From contig CABRHR010000111.1 of assembly GCA_902470835.1 (NCBI GenBank), positions 1 to 5,954 on the forward strand: a DNA stretch of 5,954 bases, written 5' to 3'. Source of the DNA: an uncultured Collinsella sp. GTDB taxonomy: Bacteria > Actinomycetota > Coriobacteriia > Coriobacteriales > Coriobacteriaceae. This document shows positions 1 to 5,390 of the stretch, in pieces (the stretch's first letter is position 1; every line of letters begins with the position of its first letter). A program made the position numbers and the translations under genes. Below the pieces are notes generated by a model that was not told the DNA's origin, ran no database searches, and saw nothing but the letters and a program-made list of their open reading frames with translations.

Positions 1-47
1 GAGATAGCGTAGCGTCTCGTGGGCTCGGAGATGTGTATAAGAGACAG
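1..47. other. Untrimmed Nextera P7/i7 adapter and Tn5 mosaic end (not genomic)
   Basis: Bases 14-47 match the Nextera read-2 transposase adapter, ending in the 19-base mosaic end AGATGTGTATAAGAGACAG (29-47). Bases 1-5 (GAGAT) match the end of the P7 primer. Bases 6-13 (AGCGTAGC) sit exactly where the i7 index belongs and, from memory, correspond to index N709. This is library construct and should be trimmed. Any reading frame starting here, such as one opening MYKRQ, is an artefact. Confidence 0.98.
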
Positions 48-202
48 TTGTTGGCCTGCTCGAGCGCAGCCAGCATCTCTGCCCCGCTATCGCCGCGCCC
101 CCGCAGCTCGGTGCGAAGGCCCTTGAGTTGCAGAGCACAAGCCACAGCAACCCCCACCGCCACCAAGGCGATCACAACAAGCACGATATCAATAGCAGAC
201 AT
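48..202 (-). CDS. N-terminal fragment of a membrane-anchored protein, possibly RmuC
   Basis: The ATG at 202 is preceded by GGAG (GGCGGAGACTATG). The frame stays open for 51 codons until the contig ends in adapter sequence, so most of the gene is missing. Residues 4-24 form one hydrophobic helix (IDIVLVVIALVAVGVAVACAL). A charged stretch follows (QLKGLRTELRGRGD...) and then EMLAALEQAN, which could begin a coiled coil. An N-terminal membrane anchor running into a coiled coil is the usual opening of RmuC, a protein linked to limiting DNA inversions and rearrangements. The fragment does not reach the conserved RmuC nuclease-like domain, so the name is a guess from architecture; any small anchored coiled-coil protein would look similar. 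It lies 51 bp downstream of the helix-turn-helix gene on the same strand, and no terminator is visible between them. Confidence 0.45.
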
Positions 203-253
203 AGTCTCCGCCCAACAAACCCAATCGATCATCAATCAAAACCGCGATCAATC

Positions 254-817
254 TTACCCCGCCACACGCACCGGGCGCCCGGCCCCTTCTTGGGCGCCCC
301 TCTCCTCCGCATATTCCATAATGCGGCGCGCCGTCTCCCTGCTCACCTTTGAGTCATCGCCGGCTAAGTATGCGTACACGTTTCCCTTATTCAGATTCAA
401 ATCGCGGCAGAGACCGTAGCGCGTTACGCCCGATTCCTCTAGCGCTCCCAACGTTCTTTTTCGCATCAGAGCGTTGATCCTTCTGTCCGCCACTGGCTTT
501 TCCTTCACCGCTCTATACGCACGCCAAACGTTGGCATAACGATTAGGGAGTTTGTCCTCGGCGCATAGAGATGCCAGGCTACCCGTTTGGGCGTACAAGG
601 ACAAAACACCTCGGTAACCCTCTTCCATCCACGAACCCTCGGATAAGCCCAGAACGTATTCGGCTTTTCCTTGCGCCAAAGCGAGCAAAAACAGGGGCTC
701 CGCCACGCGCGGCGCAACCGTCGTCGCCTGCTTAACCAGTTTTCTAAAACTGAGCGACTGCTGTCCGGATAGCTCTCGGCAATAGCCTTTTAAGAATCCC
801 TCAAAGGTCAGATTCAA
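254..817 (-). CDS. Helix-turn-helix protein, putative antitoxin of the nucleotidyltransferase pair
   Basis: A 187-residue protein read from TTG at 817. I chose this start because a near-perfect Shine-Dalgarno (AAGGAGGTG) lies 5 nt upstream, and because the TTG overlaps the TGA stop of the upstream gene by two bases, which implies translational coupling. The upstream in-frame extension to 937 lies inside the neighbouring gene and is unlikely. Residues 1-110 are mostly helical with no motif I recognise. Residues 115-170 look like a Cro/C1-type helix-turn-helix, with ESGVTRYGLCRDLNLNKGNV as the likely core followed by YAYL and SRETARRIMEYA. The basic C-terminal tail is short. Placement directly behind an AbiEii-like nucleotidyltransferase suggests a cognate antitoxin and autorepressor. 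The order is unusual: in classical AbiE and MenAT pairs the antitoxin gene comes first. Function is inferred from context and the fold pattern only. It could be an unrelated regulator. Confidence 0.7.
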   Translation of the reverse strand: MNLTFEGFLKGYCRELSGQQSLSFRKLVKQATTVAPRVAEPLFLLALAQGKAEYVLGLSEGSWMEEGYRGVLSLYAQTGSLASLCAEDKLPNRYANVWRAYRAVKEKPVADRRINALMRKRTLGALEESGVTRYGLCRDLNLNKGNVYAYLAGDDSKVSRETARRIMEYAEERGAQEGAGRPVRVAG

Positions 818-1344
818 CCGAGCACCTCCTTTTTGTATTGCCTGTATGCGCAGACCATCTCTTGATAACTCCGCTCCGAAGGCGACGACGCCAGCGCCTC
901 GCCCTCGTCGAATATAAGCCGTTCGAGCAGTCCCCAATCAAGTCGGTCGACGAATGCCTGGCTATGAAGATCGACGATGTCGTTCGGACGGTAGGCATAG
1001 AGCTTCATTACCGCCAGGTCCTCCAAGGATGGCGTAAAGTACCTGATAAAACGCGCCCCAATATCCAAGGGAATCAAACGATCTTCGTAATTGAATGGCA
1101 TCTGATTACAATATGCCACCGCCATACCATTCACCTCGGGGTATCGAGCTATGATCTCGCGGAGGCACCTGTCTGCCTCAAAGACATCAATGTCATGTGT
1201 AACCGACCGATTCGTCACATCGTTAAGCATGAAGGCGCTCCCTCCCACCAATACAACGCTCGGTCTATCGTCTCTTGGACCTATTTCCAGCTCCGCCTCT
1301 TCGTCAATGCCCAAAAGAGTCTGCTCTAAATCCTGCTTATGCAT
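814..1344 (-). CDS. DUF6036/AbiEii-like nucleotidyltransferase, putative toxin
   Basis: A 176-residue protein starting at ATG 1344, with AGGA 8 nt upstream. It shows the signature of the minimal nucleotidyltransferases grouped with AbiEii/MenT and DUF6036: VLVGGSAFML (residues 31-40, GGS at 34-36), then the metal-binding THDIDVF (49-55, D51 and D53). Later comes an MKLYAYRPNDIVDL segment (113-126, with K114, R119, D122 and D125), matching the K...R..D..DL block downstream in this superfamily. Known relatives transfer nucleotides to tRNA or other targets and act as toxins in type IV-like toxin-antitoxin or abortive-infection systems. The length suits a single catalytic domain, and no signal or membrane segment is present. 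It overlaps the next gene by 4 bp. Local base composition is low for the window: 1081-1140 has 27 G/C of 60 by hand count, against 42 of 60 at 4261-4320. That fits, but does not prove, horizontal acquisition. Confidence 0.85.
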   Translation of the reverse strand: MHKQDLEQTLLGIDEEAELEIGPRDDRPSVVLVGGSAFMLNDVTNRSVTHDIDVFEADRCLREIIARYPEVNGMAVAYCNQMPFNYEDRLIPLDIGARFIRYFTPSLEDLAVMKLYAYRPNDIVDLHSQAFVDRLDWGLLERLIFDEGEALASSPSERSYQEMVCAYRQYKKEVLG

Positions 1345-1357
1345 AGCAAAATCCTAA

Positions 1358-1378
1358 TATTATTCATCATCAATAATA
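1358..1378 (-). promoter_or_regulatory. AT-rich inverted repeat upstream of the nucleotidyltransferase gene, candidate operator
   Basis: TATTATT (1358-1364) and AATAATA (1372-1378) form a perfect 7-bp inverted repeat around a 7-base spacer. It lies 14-34 bp upstream of the ATG at 1344. On the minus strand the arms contain -10-like hexamers (TATTAT, AATAAT), but I found no convincing -35 at normal spacing. It would suit an operator for the helix-turn-helix partner encoded second in the operon. That role is inferred. Confidence 0.45.
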
Positions 1379-1468
1379 CTATTCAGTCGCACGACAGGAC
1401 CCACAGGATGCAAGAATTCTACTCGTGGCGATAATCCCTGCACCCCAGAAGTCCTAATGTAACAAACG

Positions 1469-1891
1469 CTAACTCTCCCAGCCGGCGCGGATGGTTGTTA
1501 CGACATCACCTAGGCGCTGACCGAGAGCTGCCGAATGCTCAAGCACCTCGCTGGGCGAGGCGCCGTTGAGAATGCACGTGAGGGCATATGAGGCCAAGAA
1601 GATTGCCGCGAGTCCCAACGGGATCAGCACGATCATCGCCAGCGTATGCAGGCGCTGGGCCCAGCGACGGCGACGCGCACGACGCTTGTCGAACGCAAGC
1701 TCCTGCGCATATGAATCTTGCTGTACGGAATAGGCTCCTGGGTCCACCTCACCCGCAGACGATACCGCGGGCGCGGCGTTTTGCGCAGGAGGCTGGACGG
1801 CTGCCCCTTGCATTTGCATCTCCATAAGCCGCTGCTGTTGGCGCAACATGCGCTCGGCTTGTTGCTGCGGGGTCTCAAGAAACAGATCCAT
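1469..1891 (-). CDS. Hypothetical single-span membrane protein
   Basis: A 140-residue protein starting at ATG 1891, behind a strong Shine-Dalgarno (GAGGAGG, about 5 nt before the ATG). Residues 8-30 are rich in Gln, Met and Arg and probably helical (QQQAERMLRQQQRLMEMQMQ). Residues 31-65 are a low-complexity Pro/Ala linker. Residues 69-80 are a dense basic cluster (KRRARRRRWAQR), directly followed by one transmembrane helix at about 84-108 (LAMIVLIPLGLAAIFLASYAL). The basic cluster predicts a cytoplasmic N terminus. The remaining ~30 residues would lie outside or form a short amphipathic tail. There is no signal peptidase site. I do not recognise the family. It stands alone, with a 124-bp gap to the nucleotidyltransferase gene and a 438-bp gap to the gene upstream. 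The strong ribosome site and clean layout make it a credible gene. Confidence 0.75.
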   Translation of the reverse strand: MDLFLETPQQQAERMLRQQQRLMEMQMQGAAVQPPAQNAAPAVSSAGEVDPGAYSVQQDSYAQELAFDKRRARRRRWAQRLHTLAMIVLIPLGLAAIFLASYALTCILNGASPSEVLEHSAALGQRLGDVVTTIRAGWES

Positions 1892-1969
1892 GTTGGCCTC
1901 CTCAATCGGAGCATTCGACGCTTGCGCCCAGCATCCCGCACCATCGCGGCTGCGGCAACGAAATCCGTG

Positions 1970-1997
1970 GCAATAGCCGCAAAGATTCTTTTGTCAG
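1970..1997 (-). promoter_or_regulatory. Weak candidate promoter for the small membrane protein gene
   Basis: On the minus strand CTGACA (1992-1997) lies 16 bp from TATTGC (1970-1975). A perfect TTGACA occurs at 2003-2008 but has no good -10 at normal distance. Either would give a leader of roughly 70-100 nt before the ATG at 1891. This rests on hexamer similarity alone. Confidence 0.3.
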
Positions 1998-2006
1998 AAA
2001 ACTGTC

Positions 2007-2051
2007 AAAAAGCTCAACAACTCCCCTACCAGCACTTTCTTTGAGCTTTTT
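2007..2051. repeat. 11-bp inverted repeat with 23-nt loop
   Basis: AAAAAGCTCAA (2007-2017) pairs fully with TTGAGCTTTTT (2041-2051). The run of T at the 3' side of the stem gives it a terminator-like look on both strands. The loop is long, and most of the T-run would be inside the stem, so it is a poor terminator. It sits in the 438-bp gap between the two hypothetical membrane protein genes, next to a TTGACA hexamer. That gap otherwise holds only the terminator and hairpin listed below and no credible gene. Confidence 0.5.
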
Positions 2052-2144
2052 TCGCCAGCAATCTTTTGCCCTTTCGCCCTTGCGCCAACCGACCAAAACC
2101 TAACCAAAAGCTTGACGAAAATTGTGAAGACCGGGACCACACAC

Positions 2145-2173
2145 AAAAAGTGCCGCCCCAAAAGGGGCGGCAC
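2145..2173 (-). terminator. Intrinsic terminator downstream of the four-helix membrane protein gene
   Basis: A perfect 10-bp stem, GTGCCGCCCC/GGGGCGGCAC (2150-2173), with a 4-base loop, is followed on the minus strand by TTTTT (2149-2145). This is a textbook rho-independent terminator. Its stem is identical to that at 3060-3083. It ends the composite element that starts at the hairpin 2223-2311. Confidence 0.9.
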
Positions 2174-2222
2174 GCAAACTTATTATCAGCTTTTCTGTAA
2201 CGAGCATGCGACGACTCAACGC

Positions 2223-2311
2223 CGGAGCACAGGGCGGGGAAACACCTTTGCCTCGCGCGACCTGCGGAGCCGTGAGCGAGAGGGAAAGGTGTTTCCCCGC
2301 CCTGTGCTCCG
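2223..2311 (-). ncRNA. Long 3' hairpin, copy 1 of a repeated composite element
   Basis: Arms 2223-2249 and 2285-2311 pair over 27 bp without a mismatch. Above them come a C-C mismatch, CCTC/GAGG, a 1x1 mismatch, CGC/GCG, and a 17-nt apical loop TCACGGCTCCGCAGGTC (minus strand). The base lies 11 bp past the stop codon of the four-helix membrane protein gene and exactly 49 nt before its terminator stem. The loop and the 49-nt spacer recur at 3084-3218, while the arms do not. Being transcribed with the upstream gene, it would form part of its 3' untranslated region. Its function is unknown to me. Confidence 0.7.
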
Positions 2312-2329
2312 CAGTCGGTGAAGGCAGCT

Positions 2330-2962
2330 TTACATGCCCGCGAGACCTCGGGCGACGGTGGCGCACATAAACGCCAAGGCCAGAATCACGAGCGAACCGG
2401 CAATGTCGGCCACCACGCCCGTAAAACGGCGCTCAAATAGCCAGCTCTCAAAGTGCGGGGCAACATTGCGCCAGGCACGCCACAGCAAGATGCCCATGCC
2501 GATGATGCCGGGAATATTGAGCAGCAAGATCTCGGAGCACAAGAGGCCAATCAGGTTTCCGGCGGCAAAGCCCGCATCGCCCTCGCAGTATTTGCGATAA
2601 ATCATGTACAGCATGTACGCCACAAACGGCTGCAGGCACGCAGAGATAAACGTAACCACCATCGAGGGGTCCTGAGAAAAGACATCGGTGAGCTTATCCA
2701 CGCTCGTGGCATCTTTAGAGGCCAGGAACAGGCCAATAACCACCACAGGCACCACGCCCAAAATGACCTCGACCATCGTAAACAGCTTGGCGGTCAAATC
2801 CTCACTAGCAGAATTCAGATGAGGCGCCCATTCAGGATGAGCATGCACGCCGACCTTTTTGTCCTTCTCGGCACGATCGGCCTTTTTACCCTCGGCAACC
2901 CGACGACCAGGATCCTTGCGAGTCCCCGCCGCAGCCACCCGAGCCCGAGATTTCTTACCCAT
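2330..2962 (-). CDS. Hypothetical polytopic membrane protein with basic N-terminal tail
   Basis: A 210-residue protein from ATG 2962. A GTG three codons upstream (2971) is possible, but GGGGTG lies 6 nt before the ATG and fits it better. Residues 1-45 are strongly charged and mainly basic (GKKSRARVAAAGTRKDPGRR and on) and should be cytoplasmic. Hydrophobic helices follow at about 62-82, 101-122, 133-162 (possibly two short helices around N149-P151) and 183-205. I recognise no catalytic motif, cysteine pair or transport signature, and cannot assign a family. The gene appears to be a single transcription unit. The rubrerythrin terminator lies 92 bp upstream of its start, and its own hairpin and terminator follow the stop codon. 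ACGGCGCCGT at 3026-3035 is a perfect 10-bp palindrome in its upstream gap and might be a control site. Confidence 0.8.
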   Translation of the reverse strand: MGKKSRARVAAAGTRKDPGRRVAEGKKADRAEKDKKVGVHAHPEWAPHLNSASEDLTAKLFTMVEVILGVVPVVVIGLFLASKDATSVDKLTDVFSQDPSMVVTFISACLQPFVAYMLYMIYRKYCEGDAGFAAGNLIGLLCSEILLLNIPGIIGMGILLWRAWRNVAPHFESWLFERRFTGVVADIAGSLVILALAFMCATVARGLAGM

Positions 2963-3053
2963 AAAAAACACCCCATCAGGTAGTAGATAAGCTAAAAGTC
3001 GCTACCCAGTGTACCCCACCCATGAACGGCGCCGTCCCAACCAATCCCCACAC

Positions 3054-3083
3054 AAAAACGTGCCGCCCCATAAGGGGCGGCAC
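3054..3083 (-). terminator. Intrinsic terminator downstream of rubrerythrin
   Basis: The stem GTGCCGCCCC/GGGGCGGCAC (3060-3083) has loop ATAA on the plus strand. On the minus strand it is followed by G and then TTTTT (3058-3054). The stem is identical to that at 2150-2173 and the loop differs by one base. It separates rubrerythrin from the four-helix membrane protein gene. Confidence 0.9.
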
Positions 3084-3132
3084 ACAAACTTCTAATCAGC
3101 TTTTCAGTAACAAGCACGCGACGACCCAAAGC

Positions 3133-3218
3133 GGGCCGGGAGGGCCGGACTACCTTCCCTCAACGCGACCCTGCGAAGCCGTGAGCGAGGAGGGGAGATA
3201 GTCCGGCCCTCCCGGCCC
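3133..3218 (-). ncRNA. Long 3' hairpin, copy 2 of a repeated composite element
   Basis: Arms 3133-3152 and 3199-3218 pair perfectly over 20 bp (GGGCCGGGAGGGCCGGACTA). A further 9-position helix has eight pairs, one of them G-U. Then come a 2x2 internal loop, CGC/GCG, and an 18-nt apical loop TCACGGCTTCGCAGGGTC (minus strand). The base is 21 bp after the rubrerythrin stop codon and 49 nt before the terminator stem. Compared with copy 1, the apical loop differs by one substitution and one insertion, and the spacer matches at 41 of 49 positions. The arms are unrelated in sequence yet still self-complementary. Confidence 0.7.
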
Positions 3219-3239
3219 AGCTCACGCTAGCGCCACGCG

Positions 3240-3779
3240 CTAGTAGTTCACCACCTGCTCCTCAAAGTACGCCTTCGGGTGATTGCACACCGGGCACACC
3301 TCGGGCGCCTCGGCACCAACATGCAGATGCCCGCAGTTCAGGCACTTCCACACCTTTACGCCCTCGCGCTCAAACACCTCGCCCGATTCAATGCGCTCAA
3401 CGAGCTTGTTGTAGCGCTCCTCGTGAGCCTTCTCCACGGCACCGACGCCACGGAACTTCTCGGCAATCTCGGCAAAGCCCTCCTCCTCGGCGGTCTTGGC
3501 AAACTCGTCATACATCGTGGTCCACTCGTAGTTCTCGCCCGCGGCGGCGTCGCGCAGGTTGTCCAGAGTGCCCGGAACGGCGCCGTCGTGCAGGTACTTA
3601 AACCACAGCTTGGCATGCTCGGACTCGTTGCCCGCCGTCTCGGCAAAGATATTCGAGATCTGAACGTAGCCGTCCTTTTTGGCCTTGGATGCATAGTAGC
3701 GATACTTGGTGTGTGCCTGGGACTCACCGGCAAAAGCAGTCTCGAGGTTCTTCTTGGTCTGAGAGTTCTCAAAATCCAT
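3240..3779 (-). CDS. rbr: Rubrerythrin (NADH peroxidase-type diiron protein with rubredoxin domain)
   Basis: A 179-residue cytoplasmic protein from ATG 3779, with AAGGGA about 9 nt upstream. The in-frame GTG at 3800 would add seven atypical residues. The ferritin-like four-helix domain (about 1-135) keeps the expected diiron ligands: E19 in AGESQAHTKY, E52 and H55 in NESEHAKLW, E82 and E85 in GENYEW, and E116 and H119 in VEKAHEERY. The C-terminal rubredoxin-like domain has C146-L-N-C149 and C162-P-V-C165, which bind one iron. The length is slightly below the ~190 residues common in the family, and nothing essential is missing. The family reduces hydrogen peroxide to water with electrons delivered through the rubredoxin centre, protecting anaerobes from oxygen. 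It is monocistronic, with a 114-bp gap from the MutY-like gene upstream, and is followed by the repeated hairpin and terminator element. Confidence 0.97.
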   Translation of the reverse strand: MDFENSQTKKNLETAFAGESQAHTKYRYYASKAKKDGYVQISNIFAETAGNESEHAKLWFKYLHDGAVPGTLDNLRDAAAGENYEWTTMYDEFAKTAEEEGFAEIAEKFRGVGAVEKAHEERYNKLVERIESGEVFEREGVKVWKCLNCGHLHVGAEAPEVCPVCNHPKAYFEEQVVNY

Positions 3780-3893
3780 AGGTGTACTTCCCTTCAACAC
3801 ATGCCGCCCATAGGCTTTGAGCGGCCTTGTCTTTAGGATGCCCTCATGCCGAGAATCTAAACCTTACAATCCTGTTCTTCAGATTTGACCGGG

Positions 3894-4799
3894 CTATACA
3901 CTCAGCCAACGATCGTCCTCGGAGCGGCAAAAGCCCTCGCGCTCCAGATCGGCAAGAATACTTGCGACCAGCTCGCGCTCGACCGACTCTCGGCCGGCTG
4001 CCGTCTCCATCTCGTTAACGCCTGCAACAGCTTCAACGAGCGTAATGCCTGCCGGCTGCCCATCGCGCGCTGCCAGCAGCATGCGCACAATGTGGGCGCG
4101 CTTTTGGCGACGCGAGCCCTCAAACTTGGACTGACGACTATAGCCCGCCGACCGCCTGGACGGATTGGGCAGCGTCTTTTTAAGATACGCGCCGTAATCC
4201 AGCAACGCGTAATACCACGCGCGCGGCGTGTCGGCATTGTCTTGAGGCGCGGCAAAGGGTGCGATCTCGTCCGCTACCGCACCGGGGGCAGCCGGACAAG
4301 CAGCTTGGATCAGCGGCACCAGCTCGCGATCGGGAACGGCCGGCACATCGGGAAAGAAATGATGCAGAAAGACCGTGCGCACGTTGGTCTCCAGATACAC
4401 GCCCGGAAGATCGAACGCAAACGAGCGGATGCCTTGCGCCGTCGCCGGACCAATACCGGGCAGCGCGACCAGATCGCGCGTCTCACGCGGAAACTCCCCA
4501 TCCCATTCCTCCACAATGCACTGTGCAGCCCTGTGGAGCGCCAAGGCGCGGCGATTGTAGCCCATCCCCTGCCACGCATCCAAGACATCGGAAGGAGCGG
4601 CCTGAGCGAGTGCCTGGACAGTCGGAAAGCGATCGAGCCACGCCGGCATGCGTGTCTCCACGCGCGGTACCTGCGTCTGCTGCAGCATGACCTCGGAGAG
4701 CCAGATGATATACGGGTCGCGCGTGCGGCGCCACGGAAGGTCGCGATAACGCAGGACCCCTTCCGAACGAATCATCGAACGAAAGGGGTCCTGAATCAT
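3894..4799 (-). CDS. MutY-like HhH-GPD DNA glycosylase lacking the iron-sulfur cluster
   Basis: A 301-residue protein from ATG 4799, with AAGGAG 7 nt upstream. The HhH-GPD fold is clear: LSEVMLQQTQV (34-44, with E36 at the position of the MutY catalytic Glu), WQGMGYNRRALAL (76-88) and the helix-hairpin-helix LPGIGPATAQGI (113-124). MutY removes adenine opposite 8-oxoguanine in base-excision repair. There are three departures from classical MutY. The usual LDGNV, which carries the catalytic Asp, reads LETNV (136-140, E137). The four-cysteine [4Fe-4S] loop is absent, and LLDYGAYLKKTLPNPSRRS follows instead. The C-terminal NUDIX-like domain is replaced by a short region (about 225-300) that may be winged-helix. 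I recall similar cluster-less proteins annotated as A/G-specific adenine glycosylases, so this is probably a genuine subfamily and not a decayed gene. Substrate specificity is uncertain. It starts 21 bp after the Rrf2 gene and is probably co-transcribed. Confidence 0.85.
   Translation of the reverse strand: MIQDPFRSMIRSEGVLRYRDLPWRRTRDPYIIWLSEVMLQQTQVPRVETRMPAWLDRFPTVQALAQAAPSDVLDAWQGMGYNRRALALHRAAQCIVEEWDGEFPRETRDLVALPGIGPATAQGIRSFAFDLPGVYLETNVRTVFLHHFFPDVPAVPDRELVPLIQAACPAAPGAVADEIAPFAAPQDNADTPRAWYYALLDYGAYLKKTLPNPSRRSAGYSRQSKFEGSRRQKRAHIVRMLLAARDGQPAGITLVEAVAGVNEMETAAGRESVERELVASILADLEREGFCRSEDDRWLSV
4752..4793 (-). repeat. Hairpin at the start of the glycosylase coding sequence
   Basis: CAGGACCCCTT (4752-4762) and AAGGGGTCCTG (4783-4793) form a perfect 11-bp stem around a 20-nt loop, which itself contains the direct repeat CGAACGA. 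On the mRNA the stem begins three bases after the start codon and covers codons 3-16. Stable structure there could limit ribosome loading, but it does not cover the Shine-Dalgarno. The effect is inferred. Confidence 0.55.
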
Positions 4800-4820
4800 A
4801 GCAATGCTCCTTATGCGGCG

Positions 4821-5306
4821 CTATTCCTCCCGGCAAGCGTACGCGCAAGCAGCGTACTCGGGAAACGCATCGCGATCGGCGAACTTGGGATCGACAGCCG
4901 GAAACTGGCGATGGGCAACGATATCGCCGAGCGAAACGGAATCGAGATAGTCGCGCATCAGCGCCTGGGCTCCGGCCCACAGGGGATGATAGCAGCACGT
5001 GCCCATGCGCGCACAGTCGCCATCGGGCGCGGTGCAGTCGTTCATGACCATGGGACCCTGAACGGCCTCTACAACCTGACGAATCGTGACATCGTCGGGG
5101 CTCACCTTAAGGCGCATGCCGCCGTGAACGCCACGCAGGCTCTCCACAATGCCGGCCTGGACCAAACCGTGTTGAATCGAACGAGCAAACGAATACGGAA
5201 CATTGACCTCTTCGGCAGCAGTGCGAACAGAAAGCAACCGCTCCGGCTCCTCGGCAAGCATCGCAAGCATGCGAAGGGCATAATCAGTCTTCCTCGATAT
5301 GTCCAT
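4821..5306 (-). CDS. Rrf2-family transcriptional regulator with putative iron-sulfur ligands
   Basis: A 161-residue DNA-binding protein from ATG 5306, preceded by AAAGGGG with 4-5 nt spacing. An upstream in-frame extension to 5414 would run through the control region and is unlikely. The N terminus MDISRKTDYALRMLAML is typical of Rrf2. The winged helix occupies about 25-85, with the recognition segment near VPYSFARSIQHGLVQAGIVE and the wing GVHGGMRL (59-66). In the third segment C91, C98 and C104 (with C105) and H107 match the spacing of the IscR cluster ligands (Cys-x5-Cys-x5-Cys-x2-His) with one extra residue in the first interval. The family senses iron-sulfur status, nitric oxide, redox or iron. 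Which signal applies here cannot be read from sequence. Two related palindromes upstream suggest autoregulation. The MutY-like gene follows after 21 bp and is probably in the same operon. Four further cysteine or aromatic residues mark the tail (YAACAYAC). Confidence 0.93.
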   Translation of the reverse strand: MDISRKTDYALRMLAMLAEEPERLLSVRTAAEEVNVPYSFARSIQHGLVQAGIVESLRGVHGGMRLKVSPDDVTIRQVVEAVQGPMVMNDCTAPDGDCARMGTCCYHPLWAGAQALMRDYLDSVSLGDIVAHRQFPAVDPKFADRDAFPEYAACAYACREE

Positions 5307-5390
5307 GTTTCCCCTTTCAAGGAATACGAACAGCTCGAACGAGCTCCGGGGCCGAGCTTGTGTCGAGACGCCAAATGACCGCCTGAACAA

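Noticed and set aside
33..419. A 128-codon plus-strand frame at the left edge
   Set aside because: It begins inside the adapter (MYKRQ) and runs antisense to the truncated left gene and the helix-turn-helix gene.
838..1329. A 163-codon plus-strand frame opposite the nucleotidyltransferase
   Set aside because: It is antisense to a gene with intact catalytic motifs, has no clear ribosome site and resembles no known protein.
2100..2366. An 88-codon minus-strand frame across the copy 1 hairpin and terminator
   Set aside because: It overlaps the end of the membrane protein gene and spans a terminator. The DNA there is better explained as non-coding structure.
2145..3218. CRISPR array or insertion sequence as explanation of the repeated element
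   Set aside because: There are only two copies about 910 bp apart with different stem arms. No transposase, target-site duplication or regularly spaced short repeats are present.
3279..3836. A 185-codon plus-strand frame opposite rubrerythrin
   Set aside because: It is the complement of a confidently identified gene. Its Leu/Ala-rich product is typical of a shadow frame.
3855..3869. A PerR-box-like sequence upstream of rubrerythrin
   Set aside because: TTGTAAGGTTTAGAT on the minus strand agrees with the Bacillus PerR consensus at only 9 of 14 scored positions, too few to claim a site.
3885..5378. A 497-codon open frame on the plus strand
   Set aside because: It is antisense to the whole glycosylase gene and most of the Rrf2 gene, which both have clear family motifs and ribosome sites. 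Long shadow frames are common opposite GC-rich genes. Its protein is Arg/His-rich without any recognisable domain.
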